From Aurantiochytrium sp. KH105 (taxonomy: Eukaryota > Sar > Bigyra > Thraustochytrida > Thraustochytriidae), in assembly GCA_003116975.1 (NCBI GenBank), contig BGKB01000027.1, forward strand, positions 248,001 through 312,000: 64,000 bases of DNA. Reading direction: 5' to 3'. The notes beneath the pieces were generated by a model. That model was not told the origin of the DNA. It saw only the letters and a program-made list of their open reading frames with translations, and ran no database searches. How positions within the stretch are numbered: position 1 is the stretch's first letter; the number at the start of each line of letters is the position of its first letter. Positions 30,401 to 39,965 of the stretch are shown here, piece by piece. The position numbers and the translations under genes were made by a program.

Positions 30401-33400
30401 GCGCTCGAGAAGCCCCTTGAGAACCGGATCAAGGCTCTGTTGCGTCTTCATCAAAGAAGAGCTCCCTTGCGTTGCGTTTTGTGGTAAGCGCAGACGCAGC
30501 TGGTGCTTGCGTCTCACAAAGTGCGCGTGCGTCGCTTCGCGCTCTTTTGCGGTCTCCTTTTCAGTTTGAACCCTTTTGCGCTCGGCGGTGGCCTCGATTT
30601 CTTTCGTCCATGCTTGTAAATCATCAGGCCCAATACGTTGGAGGAATCGCCTCACGCTGAATTTATTATTGCCTGAAGCAGTACGAGAACTTTGCCCCTC
30701 GTTCGAATGCACCTTTTCAGGAAGGTCGTCTTCGCTGTCCTCCGCTTGCGTCGCCTGTATTTCCTGGAGCTTGAGGTGCTCAAATCTTGCAACAACGAGC
30801 TCCTTGCGCACTTCGCGTTCGCAAGCAGTCCATCTCTCGCGACAAAGCCTTATGAACTTTTGGTTGGCCTCATCTCCAGACTTGGCCTCGGCGGTGAACA
30901 CGAGACCATCTTCAAAAGCGCGTCCACGCTTGGACCAAGCAAGGAACGACTGCTCGAGCGATTCCCCCACCGGACCTCCACATCGCACGCTAATAAGGAG
31001 ATCTGTAGCCGCTAAGGCGCGCCCTGCACGAAGCCAGTGATCGTCTTCAGACGCCAAGTCTCCAGACACGGATTCCATGATCCTGGTCGCATTTTGCAAA
31101 AGGTCCTTGAGAATTTTCCATTGCGCAAAGGAGAGCTGACTGTCGGTCTTGGTCTTAGCTTTCCGATCATGTTTCGCAAACCGTCCTTTCATCTCGTTGA
31201 CTTTGCGCTGCTTGCCAGAACCAGACTCAGCGCTTGGGCGGCCCCAAATGTACTTCCATACGCTATTCGAGCGCTTCGATAATCGAATCAAGTCTTCGAG
31301 CTGCAGCTGCCGAGAATTTTTGCTGTTCGCATCACCCTCTTGGTCCGCGGTGTAGCTCCCGGGAAGTGCTGTCGAGAAATATCGGAGCATCGCCCGGTAA
31401 TCCACGCAGATCTGTCGACGTGCATCGCATGTCTCAAACCTCTGACAAATGCGTGAGCTTTCTACGTCGTCAATATGCAAATGCTCAAAAAAGTCTGTGG
31501 TGCAGCGTTGAAAGATCTGCACGGGGAGATACCCCAAAAACTGACGGTCCTCCTTTTCGAATCGCTCCAGGAGACTTCGAAACTCTTCGCTGCCACCATC
31601 ATCTAAGATTTGGCGCAACTTTCGCTCCTTAGACACAGGTATATCTAAATGCAGGACCCTTGTCAATGCCCCGAGGTCCACCATATTCGTTTGAGGTTGC
31701 GTAAATTTGCGAAGAATGCGCAGAACTGATCGTGCGTTCGCCTCAGTTTGCATGATGCGCTCCTCGTCGCGTTCCTGATTACCACCAATCTCTTTGGCTG
31801 CCTCGTCCAGCTGTTGAAGATTATGAACCCCGTCGAGCGCAGTCATGAGAACACGAGAGACCGCGGCGCGCGAAACAGAGTCGTTGAGCTCGAGCTGGGC
31901 CAGTTTCTGCATCAGAGGTTTCCCCTGAAACGAAGCACAGCGGAGTTGCTCCAGAGCGTTTTCGTCGTGAGACGTAAACATAACAATGAATTCCTCGGGC
32001 GCGATTTCGCTCACCAGCTCTCGGTAGACCACCAAAGCACGATCTCCCAAATCCTCCGCTGCTTGAGCTTGAGGGCCGCAACTTGCCGATTCTTTCGATG
32101 AATTCTTTTCAAGGATTCCAAGTCTTCGCGAGAGCCGACGGATCTCTGTCGAGGTTGCTTTCAACTGCAAAGACTCTGCGAGTACGGCACGGAATTCCTC
32201 AATCTCGACGCGGTCGGAAAATGTCGAATCCCGAGCCTCGAGCGCATCAAGGAGGCCGCAAGGGCCGTGAAGGTCCTCATGTGAACGTACAACGTCCCGA
32301 AGAACACCGACAATTTCCTCGCGCGAATAATGGGTTTCTTCCTTGACGGCAAAAAGACGTGTCCAAGCCTCCGAATGCACGGCCAGCGAAACCGTCTGTG
32401 CACTGACTTGATCCCGCCGGTGAGAGTACATGGGGTCCACCAGCAAACAGAAGGCGTCAAAGGTTAATTCGCGCAAACGGGCCGGCTGGTTTGCATCCTG
32501 GACGAGCTCCTCAGGAGAACGAGGGCCAGTGAGCTGAGGTTTCCCACCGGGCTTGAGCGCTCGTCGATAAAATAGAAATGGAAAATCGGCAACACGAGCT
32601 GCTTCCGTTCGACTCAGCGGCAGGCCAAGCAACTCGGAAGCCTCAATCAGATCATGCAGCTGAATGGCGCCATCCTGTGCGACGTCAAGGTCATCGAAGC
32701 AGGAGCGTAGAGTGTGCAGAAATTGCACCGGGTTTGGCCGCTCACCTGCAGAGTCGGCAATATACTGACGAAGCAGCTTGACAAATTCGAAGCGATCTCG
32801 TAGATGCTCCGAACGACGCCGGGTATTGAGCTCGGGATCGAGGACAGGGTCGTGGGGGGCGGCCGCACTGGAAGGACTCGCGGGGCTTCGATTCGCTTCA
32901 TCCATGCCATCGTCCCAAAATGCGACACCTGGGTCGAAGTCCTCTTCTGCGAGCCTCTCGTAGACCAAGTCAGCGACCTTCTTATAGTATACACCAACCT
33001 CGGATGTTTGCTGTCCAGCCGAAGGACCACTAGCTTCAAAGGCGGAGAGTGCTCTCGGAAGCGCAACAATGGCGACATGGATGCCGAGCTGAAGCAATGC
33101 ACTGTGAAAGTCCCGGTGTGTGAGCTTCTCCGAGCCCGTTGTGTCAAAAGCCGCAAAACAGTCTGTGAGTGTCACGTTACTCAGACGCAAAATGCGCGCT
33201 TTGTCTTTAAGAGCCGCAATTAGCTTTTCAAGCTCACGTTCGTGTGGAGGCACACGTTTAGTTGCTTTCATTGCCGGTGAGTGCCGAAAATCTTCGAGCA
33301 GGACAAATAGCTTTCGGTAGTCGACGTCATCTTGATTACTGCCTTGCAGATGATTGGCAAGACGCCGCACTAGACTTCGCTCATGAACTGTGCCACCTGC

Positions 33401-34753
33401 GCCGTGATCGTTCGTTGAATTGCTTTCGCATTCGCCATCGGCATTCATGGCGCCGCGAATAAAGCCGAGCCATTCCATGCACTGCATAAAGTCTGAGAAG
33501 CGAATTCGGCCCGTGAGATACTTGTCAAATTGCTCAAAAACATCTCGCACATCGATATGCACAAATGGCCCCGTCCCTGTCAGTCCATGCAGTTTAAGCA
33601 GGAATGACTTCAACTCTGATTGCGTGAGATACTCTAGTGCATGCAAACCAGCTCTCCTTCGACTGGAGTCGAGTACAGGAGATTCTGACTGCGTCTCGTC
33701 CTGTGGGCTTGATCTTTGCTGCTGGTGCTGGTGTTGTCGTTGTTGTTGTCTTGGGGTGACCTCGGCTTGACGTGTGGGGGCAAGGATTTCCATGAGCAAA
33801 TCCCTGTATCGAATGCACTCTTGCATATCGTCTTGAAGGGCAAAACGCGCCTGGAGTCTTCGCAAATCAATGGGGGCAAGGGAGTAACCGACCTTTGCAA
33901 AACCTTGTGCTAGCTGATCTGGCGTAATCCAACCCCGAAGACGCTCGTCGTTGGACTCCATTTGAAACCAAAGCTCCTTGTATCCGTCAGGATTGAGTGA
34001 TATATAATCTCGTGCAAATTCGCGCAGTCGCACAAGGACGTCGATTGAAGTTGCGGAAAATTGTTTGATGTGCTCCGTGTGTTTTTGGCTTGGAGCGGTC
34101 TTTGCCTTTGTTGCGTCACCATTTTCAAGCATGTCTTGCAGGAAGAGAGCATAGGCCACCTTTGCAGCGTCTTGACCATCGACATAGGAAGAAGCAAGGA
34201 AGGAGATTTCTTCGGGCTGCGCATTGAGCCCGAGACTTTGCAGTGCGAGGCCAAAGTCCTCTCTGGAGATACTCCCGCAGGCTTCTGGGTCAAATCTGCG
34301 AAAATAGAGTCTTACTTCAACGTGTTGATCTGCGGCGTGCTCCAAAAGCTCGCGGACCCGTTGTGCAAAGCGCTCTCCAGCTTGTGTTTGGTGAAAAGCA
34401 CGAAGACCTGCTACAAAGTCATGGTGTCGAAGGTACCCGTGGCCTGATCCGAAGAGCTCTTGTACAGTGTTGATATCGTCGTCGGTGAGCTCGAAGCGGG
34501 TACCGCATACTTTCCCGAGTCGCTCGAATAGACTCTGGCTCCGCACGACAGTGTCAAGCTCGTCGTCATCAATATTGTCATCACGCATCTTCGTGGACCG
34601 GGCGCCTGCACCCGTGCCTCCATGTCTGCGCAGAGCGTCATCATCAAATTGCAAAAGCTGGGCCTCGAGCACCTCGAGTGTCTGGCGATGGCTCCCGAGC
34701 CCATTGGCGTCCGCCGCAGCTTGAAGAATACGCTCAAAGAGATTCACGAGCAT
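27446..34753 (-). CDS. giant EF-hand and fibronectin type III protein
   Basis: The product is 2435 aa. The N-terminal 900 residues hold repeated EF-hand-like loops, several degenerate: GSGHGYLRHHDF near 103, DPEACGSISRED near 155, NDERLRGWITPDQ near 270, DKYLTGRIRFSD near 410, DTTGSEKLTHRD near 545 and DVAQDGAIQLHD near 700. The middle is helical and charged. Residues about 1780-2290 hold four fibronectin type III-like repeats (GDLEPNTEYFFRVTAFNEHG, GLEPGSPYEFVVRALNRHED, PNATYTVRLRV, YGLKPSSMVEVRVIATDAEN). The tail is Lys-rich. The multi-EF-hand part recalls EFCAB6-type flagellar proteins, but the FN3 combination is unlike it. It is convergent with 23726-27361, 84 bases apart. Confidence 0.75.
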   Translation of the reverse strand: MLVNLFERILQAAADANGLGSHRQTLEVLEAQLLQFDDDALRRHGGTGAGARSTKMRDDNIDDDELDTVVRSQSLFERLGKVCGTRFELTDDDINTVQELFGSGHGYLRHHDFVAGLRAFHQTQAGERFAQRVRELLEHAADQHVEVRLYFRRFDPEACGSISREDFGLALQSLGLNAQPEEISFLASSYVDGQDAAKVAYALFLQDMLENGDATKAKTAPSQKHTEHIKQFSATSIDVLVRLREFARDYISLNPDGYKELWFQMESNDERLRGWITPDQLAQGFAKVGYSLAPIDLRRLQARFALQDDMQECIRYRDLLMEILAPTRQAEVTPRQQQRQHQHQQQRSSPQDETQSESPVLDSSRRRAGLHALEYLTQSELKSFLLKLHGLTGTGPFVHIDVRDVFEQFDKYLTGRIRFSDFMQCMEWLGFIRGAMNADGECESNSTNDHGAGGTVHERSLVRRLANHLQGSNQDDVDYRKLFVLLEDFRHSPAMKATKRVPPHERELEKLIAALKDKARILRLSNVTLTDCFAAFDTTGSEKLTHRDFHSALLQLGIHVAIVALPRALSAFEASGPSAGQQTSEVGVYYKKVADLVYERLAEEDFDPGVAFWDDGMDEANRSPASPSSAAAPHDPVLDPELNTRRRSEHLRDRFEFVKLLRQYIADSAGERPNPVQFLHTLRSCFDDLDVAQDGAIQLHDLIEASELLGLPLSRTEAARVADFPFLFYRRALKPGGKPQLTGPRSPEELVQDANQPARLRELTFDAFCLLVDPMYSHRRDQVSAQTVSLAVHSEAWTRLFAVKEETHYSREEIVGVLRDVVRSHEDLHGPCGLLDALEARDSTFSDRVEIEEFRAVLAESLQLKATSTEIRRLSRRLGILEKNSSKESASCGPQAQAAEDLGDRALVVYRELVSEIAPEEFIVMFTSHDENALEQLRCASFQGKPLMQKLAQLELNDSVSRAAVSRVLMTALDGVHNLQQLDEAAKEIGGNQERDEERIMQTEANARSVLRILRKFTQPQTNMVDLGALTRVLHLDIPVSKERKLRQILDDGGSEEFRSLLERFEKEDRQFLGYLPVQIFQRCTTDFFEHLHIDDVESSRICQRFETCDARRQICVDYRAMLRYFSTALPGSYTADQEGDANSKNSRQLQLEDLIRLSKRSNSVWKYIWGRPSAESGSGKQRKVNEMKGRFAKHDRKAKTKTDSQLSFAQWKILKDLLQNATRIMESVSGDLASEDDHWLRAGRALAATDLLISVRCGGPVGESLEQSFLAWSKRGRAFEDGLVFTAEAKSGDEANQKFIRLCRERWTACEREVRKELVVARFEHLKLQEIQATQAEDSEDDLPEKVHSNEGQSSRTASGNNKFSVRRFLQRIGPDDLQAWTKEIEATAERKRVQTEKETAKEREATHAHFVRRKHQLRLRLPQNATQGSSSLMKTQQSLDPVLKGLLERSHHRYVHATSFMDLEKCRKLLLQAGYVFAENFVDPDGYVDDRVLEGLQDSKRKTQMATTSARRQGADHQFTLWLERKRARAQAERLLEAIDQPAIAVGTIGDRESLWRDVGKALKAVDAKGLLSNFIQWSSGFAGRAKCAAAWSQFPPKTFATTSSKDWEWVHLRSVLVKLLSNPDVDLVTAFQRVFGPAGDRSASSAFYQKTLCACPTDRFREILASAGIQLRLHEEKRLTSCFCGRDADGEVIPDTVNMNFVLQIASRQAGPGNASPQASQASWTRPKAGILSHGREYELSLEERVQQALVVAGAPSDIAMHWREQRAELQRALVFLSVVSRQNRLAKAQHVHEQKHAVPPGTPALFRVPELSSATSITLGYKISGRGNPNVSFYCVERVLKGSFTVLWQDPPSLTQPPSLPEGRFVVGDLEPNTEYFFRVTAFNEHGASRPSRKSFWTAPLTPHKPRASNCTYEGRLARCVMTWSSGLDLPSAAGLPVAAISSNLDKRSGPTDKDEGDFLPATITGSYYELLVRDMRLAGLQAHNVGVVIYRGKQTSCQVVGLEPGSPYEFVVRALNRHEDASKMSHPCIVLPLSPPRPPIVSVPAVTWKPYNCKPDAVAVERNGAVGNVAETFRRWEATAASIAGGETLGLKSVATRTSFVVQIRSAKGRSESFETKGHAWTLPKLRPNATYTVRLRVRCQLMLDQPISFQSPWSTNASFQTAPNVPSRPVLVEAFADSLLLRWYAPKGGAHQYVVQYRMLPAEASTDTWTSSKPKEPWIPAYRGRSTLTRVYGLKPSSMVEVRVIATDAENQISSEPSDVIVASTLTAAQSQLQLTRPSSAKTDFSIPCVNQDLIPGDLVLFSERQGLPCWRTIAGRIVAEKEGKFWLEVQWSTVDNNTLGSSVVIPSGACIQRTKEEVFRHEPELGIYRKAWVNEESRQGKSKKKGKTKASKNSPSTIPDETPSTIPNETNAQHSVHSPKNATIAADS

Positions 34754-35621
34754 CCTTTTGCGCGCACGCGCGTTCTGCAGCCCAGCGCAGTCGGCTTGCT
34801 GAGCGTCCGCGAGTCACGGCGCCGCAAAAGGCCGGCTTTCTTGAGCGCGCGGGCTCTATGATTGCTTTTTATTTCAAAGTTGGCAAACCAAGTCTCGGCA
34901 TCGAGCTCTCTGGCCAACTTCGTCCCGAAAACTAGGCATGTTGCTCTAATCTACACTTCAAGTTGCGCGGCCCCTTGGAGGAAAAAGAACCGTTGAGGAG
35001 TGGCCCACAGCAGGCGCGGCGAATCTCGAACATGTAGGATCTACTTGATAATAAAACGGACTTATATGTTTTGACAGTGTGTACGCAACAGAAGCGGGGT
35101 AGAATTGCCCTTCTATCGCGACACGAAGATCTGCGCCAAAGACCTATCTGACCACTCGCCGCGAGGGAAAGCTACGTCGGGTGCGCAGGCCGCCGCGCAG
35201 CGTTTGCACCTCCTTCTGCAGTTCGTGTGTTCGTACGGCAGTTGCGCTGGTACGAGAATATCCATTGTGTGTGACTGGTTGGCGAGCGCGAGCACAAAAA
35301 GTAGTCTTCGTTGAGGTCGTGGTGAAGCTACGCTCCGTCCCGAAAACCCAGCGTTAGCACTTGCGTGGTATAGAGTGGCGCAGCGAGCCTGGCGTAGCGA
35401 GCATCCGACGAAGTGCACTGCGTCCAATCGACTTCCTTCCTTCTCGCGCCCTTTCGTGACGTCACAGCGTCCGAGACCGGAGAGGAAAAGATCACATTCC
35501 CGCCAACGAAAAGAGAAAGTGAGCGGGTATCGCGTCGCACTTCTTTTTGTTCTCTCGTTGTACTCGTCTTGGCGTCATCGTTGGCTCAACTTTTCGCTGA
35601 AGGAGAAGAGGGAAAGAAGGG
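34754..35621. promoter_or_regulatory. divergent promoter region of the EF-hand/FN3 gene and NPRL2
   Basis: 868 bases between head-to-head genes. No additional gene is supported: the open frames are short and shift composition. No specific element was identified. Confidence 0.4.
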
Positions 35622-37010
35622 ATGGAGTCAAAAATGGAATCTGTGTTCTTTGCCAAATTCGACGACATTGTAGGACCAAAAGTTGTCTGCGAGGTCGCGC
35701 GGCCGCAGAGCAATCTATCGATTGGCCAGTTTGGCGACGCGGACTACGAGGAAGAAAGTCTCTTGAGCGCGAACGACGGTGCTTTTTTCGACCGTGTAAA
35801 AGACTTTATTATTACAAAAAAGCAGCTCTGTGGATCTCTTCTTACGGTCTCTGACGACATGACCGGATGCAAGGTCATGAGTTATCCACTTTACGTTGAA
35901 GACGAAAAGGTCTACGCTCGAAACGTGTTCTTCTTTGCTTTTGGTTTTATCTTCAAGGAAGATGTGCAAGTTGGCGCGTACGAGGCAGTTCTTCGAAAAT
36001 TGTCGGATGTGATGCGGTCTGTCGAGGTGGAATCTCAATTTCTGAGCGCTGACGACCCAAGTGGCGTCAGGAATGTGCTCAAGCAGGTGGTGAGCGATCT
36101 TTCCGCTTTTCGCGAAAGTATTGTGTCCGTGGACGAAAGGAATGTCCTGGCGCTGAAGTTAAAGCCCAGGTTGGTGGATCCGACGGACGTGATGGACCAT
36201 CAAGTACCAGTGCAAACGCGAAGAATGGACCAATTCGTAACCAAGGAATACGACTTGACTATTCAGCAAGTGATACGCTACATTGACGGAGAACGTCATG
36301 TGCGCCTCATCGCTGAAGAAAGCGGGGTGGCCGTGGCGCTTGTGCGCCGATGTGTTCGGCAGCTGCTTTACTTTCGTTGTGTGCGTCTCGTCGACATTTT
36401 CCAATACTCAAATTCGTACACCTGCACGCCGCGACTCGTGGAGTTGGTGGAGGATGAGAGACTACAGAAAGACTGCTTACATTTTGTGTGCGCGGGCCGA
36501 GGAGAGAAGCCAGAGTTGTGGCGCGTCTTTGGAATGTACGCTTTTCTGCATCCGTGTCTGACACTTCGGGACTTTTGCACTATTCAAGACCCAGGCGCGT
36601 ACAATGTGAATTTGCGTCGCCTCATTACCTTTGGCGTTTTGCATAGCTTGATTCGACGTGTACAAACCTTTCCTGTACTTGCGCCATCTGTGGACAAGAC
36701 TGAATTAAAAGGCCGCGACACGCTCGCAAAGTATCGAAGGTTAGTCGCGGAAAAAACCTCTGCATCGCTAGAGCATATCCGCGATGCTAGTGCTGAGAAC
36801 GACTTGTCCTTTTCGAACATTTTTGGCGATGATGTCATGCAGGGTACCGACCAAGAAACGGACCAGGAGGATGAATCTCGAGCGCTCGATTTTCTCGTTG
36901 ATGGCCAGCATAATTTGGATTCAGTATGTGCGGAGCTATGGTGCTCTTCTGTTGACCTGCGAAAGACACTTTCGACGGATGAGGATGTCGTTTTCATCAA
37001 CACCAACTGA
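35622..37010 (+). CDS. NPRL2: NPRL2, GATOR1 complex subunit
   Basis: The product is 462 aa. The N-terminal longin-type domain reads SVFFAKFDDIVGPKVVCEVA, then FIITKKQLCGSLLTVSDD and ARNVFFFAFGFIFKE. The middle has YDLTIQQVIRYIDGERHVRL, then IAEESGVAVALVRRCVRQLLYFRCVRLVDIF with QYSNSYTCTP. The C-terminus has RRLITFGVLHSLIRRVQTFP and a final winged-helix-like stretch. These blocks run in NPRL2 order. Within GATOR1, NPRL2 helps stimulate GTP hydrolysis by RagA/B (Gtr1) and so restrains TORC1 when amino acids are scarce. Two nearby ATGs (35622 and 35634) are possible starts; the second begins MESVFF directly at the conserved block. Confidence 0.93.
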   Translation: MESKMESVFFAKFDDIVGPKVVCEVARPQSNLSIGQFGDADYEEESLLSANDGAFFDRVKDFIITKKQLCGSLLTVSDDMTGCKVMSYPLYVEDEKVYARNVFFFAFGFIFKEDVQVGAYEAVLRKLSDVMRSVEVESQFLSADDPSGVRNVLKQVVSDLSAFRESIVSVDERNVLALKLKPRLVDPTDVMDHQVPVQTRRMDQFVTKEYDLTIQQVIRYIDGERHVRLIAEESGVAVALVRRCVRQLLYFRCVRLVDIFQYSNSYTCTPRLVELVEDERLQKDCLHFVCAGRGEKPELWRVFGMYAFLHPCLTLRDFCTIQDPGAYNVNLRRLITFGVLHSLIRRVQTFPVLAPSVDKTELKGRDTLAKYRRLVAEKTSASLEHIRDASAENDLSFSNIFGDDVMQGTDQETDQEDESRALDFLVDGQHNLDSVCAELWCSSVDLRKTLSTDEDVVFINTN

Positions 37011-37184
37011 GGAAGACTTTGAAAAGAGTTCTTTTTTTTCTCATTTTTTTACTTGCTGAGGAGCTGGCAAAGATAACAAAGGTATACGACGTAGAAAACA
37101 TGACTCTGCTACATCCTTTATAAGCTAAAAGAACAAAGTTTGTGTATATGTGTATGACTCGTTCGATTTCCCTTCGCAGAGCCC

Positions 37185-39182
37185 TCACCGTTTCTTGGAC
37201 CAAGATTGAGCTGTGCCTTTGCGACGGTCGTTCTCACCATCAAGCTCATCATCATCGTCACCGTCTTCTTCATCATCGTCATCGTCCGTCTCGAGGCCAC
37301 CCTGTCGACGCGAGCGGGAAGGCGGGCCTATATCCATCCACATACCACCCCAAGAGGCCTTGCGAGCAGCTCGATAGACACGATCGCGAACCTTGGATTT
37401 TGAAAGTGTCACGCGAGAAACTTCGCCGTCTGCTTGACACAAGTCGAGCGTGACGTGTCCCTTGCGAATCAGAGGGTGCCGCAGGACCCTAGCGGCTTGT
37501 ACATCGCTAAGTTCTTCTTCAAGCGTGCCAGTTTCAGCTTCGACCTCGGTATCTACTCTTTTGCTGTCGAATTGTTTCGTAGACGTGGTCGGCGTTTCAC
37601 TCTCTCTCACACTCTGGAGATATTCTTCGTATGGAGACATTTCCGATTGATAACTTTGGTCCTCGCTCTCCGTTTCTGCCTTTCCTCCAACCACGTTTTC
37701 TCCCGATGCTTCTTCTTCTTCTTCATCTGCTTCTTGATCATCGTCGTCGTAGTAATCTTCTTGGACAGGGATTTTTTGAGCGGCAAAGTAGGCATAGTTG
37801 AAAAAGGACGTTTTGCGACCTACACCCTGACCCTTTCGGCTTGGCTTTGTGATGGTTCGCATAATATTCTGCGTAAAGAAGCAGCCGCGATCGTAGCGAC
37901 CGGATGGAGTTGAGCCATTGGCCATTGGACAAGTCATACTGTGAGGGCAGGGTGCAATGATGCGAGGTCGCGAACCTCGAAAGGGATCCATGGCCAACAC
38001 CCGCGTCGCGGCGCGAGAAAGTGTCGTCTGCTCAATGAGCAGTTCCCGGGCATCGAGAACGATGTTGCGCGAACCAATGTCAGAGTGTTCGGCAATAATG
38101 AGGACGCCTCCAGGCTTGACGAGCTTCCACAGATAAGCAAGCGCCACGGCGCGTGCTTGGTCAGAGGGTAGCTCTGAAAAAGAGAACATGGCCGTGACAA
38201 GATCGTATTGCGGGTAGTCTTCGGAGTTGAGGCCTTGAACCATTTCGGGAAGGCTTGGAGACCAGAGCAAAGACAAGTTGGGGCGTCGCTTGGGTGCTTC
38301 GCCATTGTTGTCAGCGCCTTCTCCCTCGCTTCCGTTTCCATCGGTGGGGTCAATAATTTTGGCATTCCTATAGTCTGAGAGGATGTCCTCGATGGGTCTG
38401 CGAAGATCAGGTGGCGGTTCGATGAGAGTTTGCGCAATTTCCCACATGGAGCGCGAGGGGTCAATGAGTGTCGCTTCGTCGAGAGTTGTGCGGAGGGCGT
38501 CCGTGTCACGAGCCGCAAGAACAGAAGATCCGGCGCCAGACCCAAAGTCGAGCATGCTCCGCATCACAGGCTCTCCGCTGTCATTGTTTTCGTCGTCGTC
38601 GTCGTCATCGTTTCTCGTCGAAACAAGCGACCAGTCAGCCCGCGCGAGAGAGTCCTCAATGATTCGCTGAGAGAGTCCGTAGGAGTGCGTCAGGTCAAAG
38701 GAAAGATACGCCAAACTCTCTTTCCATGAATACAGAATTGGTTTGGCGGGCTCGCCATTCTTAAAGTGATGCAGGCGCGCCACCCTGCGCGCGTGCAATC
38801 TTTCATAATACGTGGCGAGTTGAGGCAAGGTGCGACCCTTGAGAATCTCGGGAAGCTGATCGGTCACACGCTTAGGTAGCACGCGAGCCTGTTTTATTCT
38901 AATTTTCGATCGTTTCTCAAGGCGTTTAAGCTGCGTGCGGTCAAGTTGTGCGCCGTAGGCCTCGGTAGCGACCTTGTCGCTAAGGCTAAATCCAAGTGCC
39001 TCCGAGGTCGACTTGAAGAAATCTGTCGCCCTCTCAAAAAGGCTACCACTGCTTGCACCCTGGTTCTGGCCCTGACGCGTGTCACTTAGCATCCTCTTTG
39101 CTCCAATTCCTCGCGGTATCAACTGGCCTGCGGCCACGAGGCCCGAGGAAGTTTTCCTCGTGAGAGGCCCCATGTTCTTCAT
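37185..39182 (-). CDS. METTL17: Rsm22/METTL17-type mitochondrial ribosome assembly factor
   Basis: The product is 665 aa. The N-terminus MKNMGPLTRKTSSGLVAAGQ is presequence-like. A SAM-methyltransferase-like core follows with LDFGSGAGSSVLAA (motif I), YDLVTAMFSFSELPS and VKPGGVLIIAEHSDIGS. The family cysteines then appear as APCPHSMTCPM near residue 408 and RGCFFTQ near 430, the set that in METTL17 holds an iron-sulfur cluster, followed by SFFNYAYFAAQK. The family binds the mitochondrial small subunit rRNA during assembly. Two acidic Asp/Glu inserts and an acidic C-terminal extension (DDDDDEEDGDDDDELDGEN) are longer than in animal homologues. It is convergent with NPRL2. Confidence 0.88.
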   Translation of the reverse strand: MKNMGPLTRKTSSGLVAAGQLIPRGIGAKRMLSDTRQGQNQGASSGSLFERATDFFKSTSEALGFSLSDKVATEAYGAQLDRTQLKRLEKRSKIRIKQARVLPKRVTDQLPEILKGRTLPQLATYYERLHARRVARLHHFKNGEPAKPILYSWKESLAYLSFDLTHSYGLSQRIIEDSLARADWSLVSTRNDDDDDDENNDSGEPVMRSMLDFGSGAGSSVLAARDTDALRTTLDEATLIDPSRSMWEIAQTLIEPPPDLRRPIEDILSDYRNAKIIDPTDGNGSEGEGADNNGEAPKRRPNLSLLWSPSLPEMVQGLNSEDYPQYDLVTAMFSFSELPSDQARAVALAYLWKLVKPGGVLIIAEHSDIGSRNIVLDARELLIEQTTLSRAATRVLAMDPFRGSRPRIIAPCPHSMTCPMANGSTPSGRYDRGCFFTQNIMRTITKPSRKGQGVGRKTSFFNYAYFAAQKIPVQEDYYDDDDQEADEEEEEASGENVVGGKAETESEDQSYQSEMSPYEEYLQSVRESETPTTSTKQFDSKRVDTEVEAETGTLEEELSDVQAARVLRHPLIRKGHVTLDLCQADGEVSRVTLSKSKVRDRVYRAARKASWGGMWMDIGPPSRSRRQGGLETDDDDDEEDGDDDDELDGENDRRKGTAQSWSKKR

Positions 39183-39965
39183 CGTGGTCCCACGCTTCTG
39201 CTTTGCCTACACGACGGGGACTCGTTCTCGCGTTCGCGTTCCCGTCGACGACAAAGCAGCGCGGCAAGGCGCCTGCGACGAGGGGAAAGCCGTGGGAGGC
39301 GGGAGGGAGGCAAGAGCCCTAGCGTGGCCCGGCGTCGCGTTGAAGCTTTTCCGGCCAGGTCTGCTGCCTGCGTAGCGTCCAAGTCCCTCTTGAGCCCGCT
39401 CGTGGCCACGGGAAATTGGGGTCTTTGGAGGTCCATTAAAAATTGCGGTATCCGAGGACCCCGAAACGAAATAGAGGCGGTTGCGGCCGGATACTAGGCT
39501 CTACAGGGGATCATGGATGATGATGATCCCGAGCAGCAGAGCAGAGTAGCAGACTCGAACTCGCGCGAACCGGGCGCGCGTGGACACGGGCGAGCCCCCT
39601 TGCGGCGCGCGCGCGCGCGTGGATCCCGCGAGCAAGGTCTGCTTTTGCTCTGCTCGAGCGGCAGGCACACGGTCCTTGTCGGCTGACTTTGCCGCGAGGC
39701 GGCGCAAGCACGTGGCGGCGTCCGGCTGGACCCGTCTATCCCCCGCGGGAGCAGCTCGTTCTCGTCGTCGTTGTCGTTGTCGTCGCGCTCGAAGAAGAGA
39801 ACAAACGAACAATAGGATAGACTCGGAAAGGTTGGGATAGGATAGATCTTCTTCCTTGTTTCGTTTACACGAGGACGCGCGCCTGTCCACGTGCGAGAAC
39901 ACGTTCGTTCGTACGCGTGTTCGCACGTACGCGGCTGGTAAACGGCACCGGGCTTAAGATAGCCC
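39183..39965. promoter_or_regulatory. divergent promoter region of METTL17 and the glycosyltransferase
   Basis: 783 bases lie between head-to-head genes. There is a CG-alternating GCGCGCGCGCGCG run near 39606-39618 and palindromic GTTCGTTCGTACGCG-type words near 39900. Long open frames on the minus strand here are antisense extensions of the glycosyltransferase region and lack domains. Confidence 0.4.
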
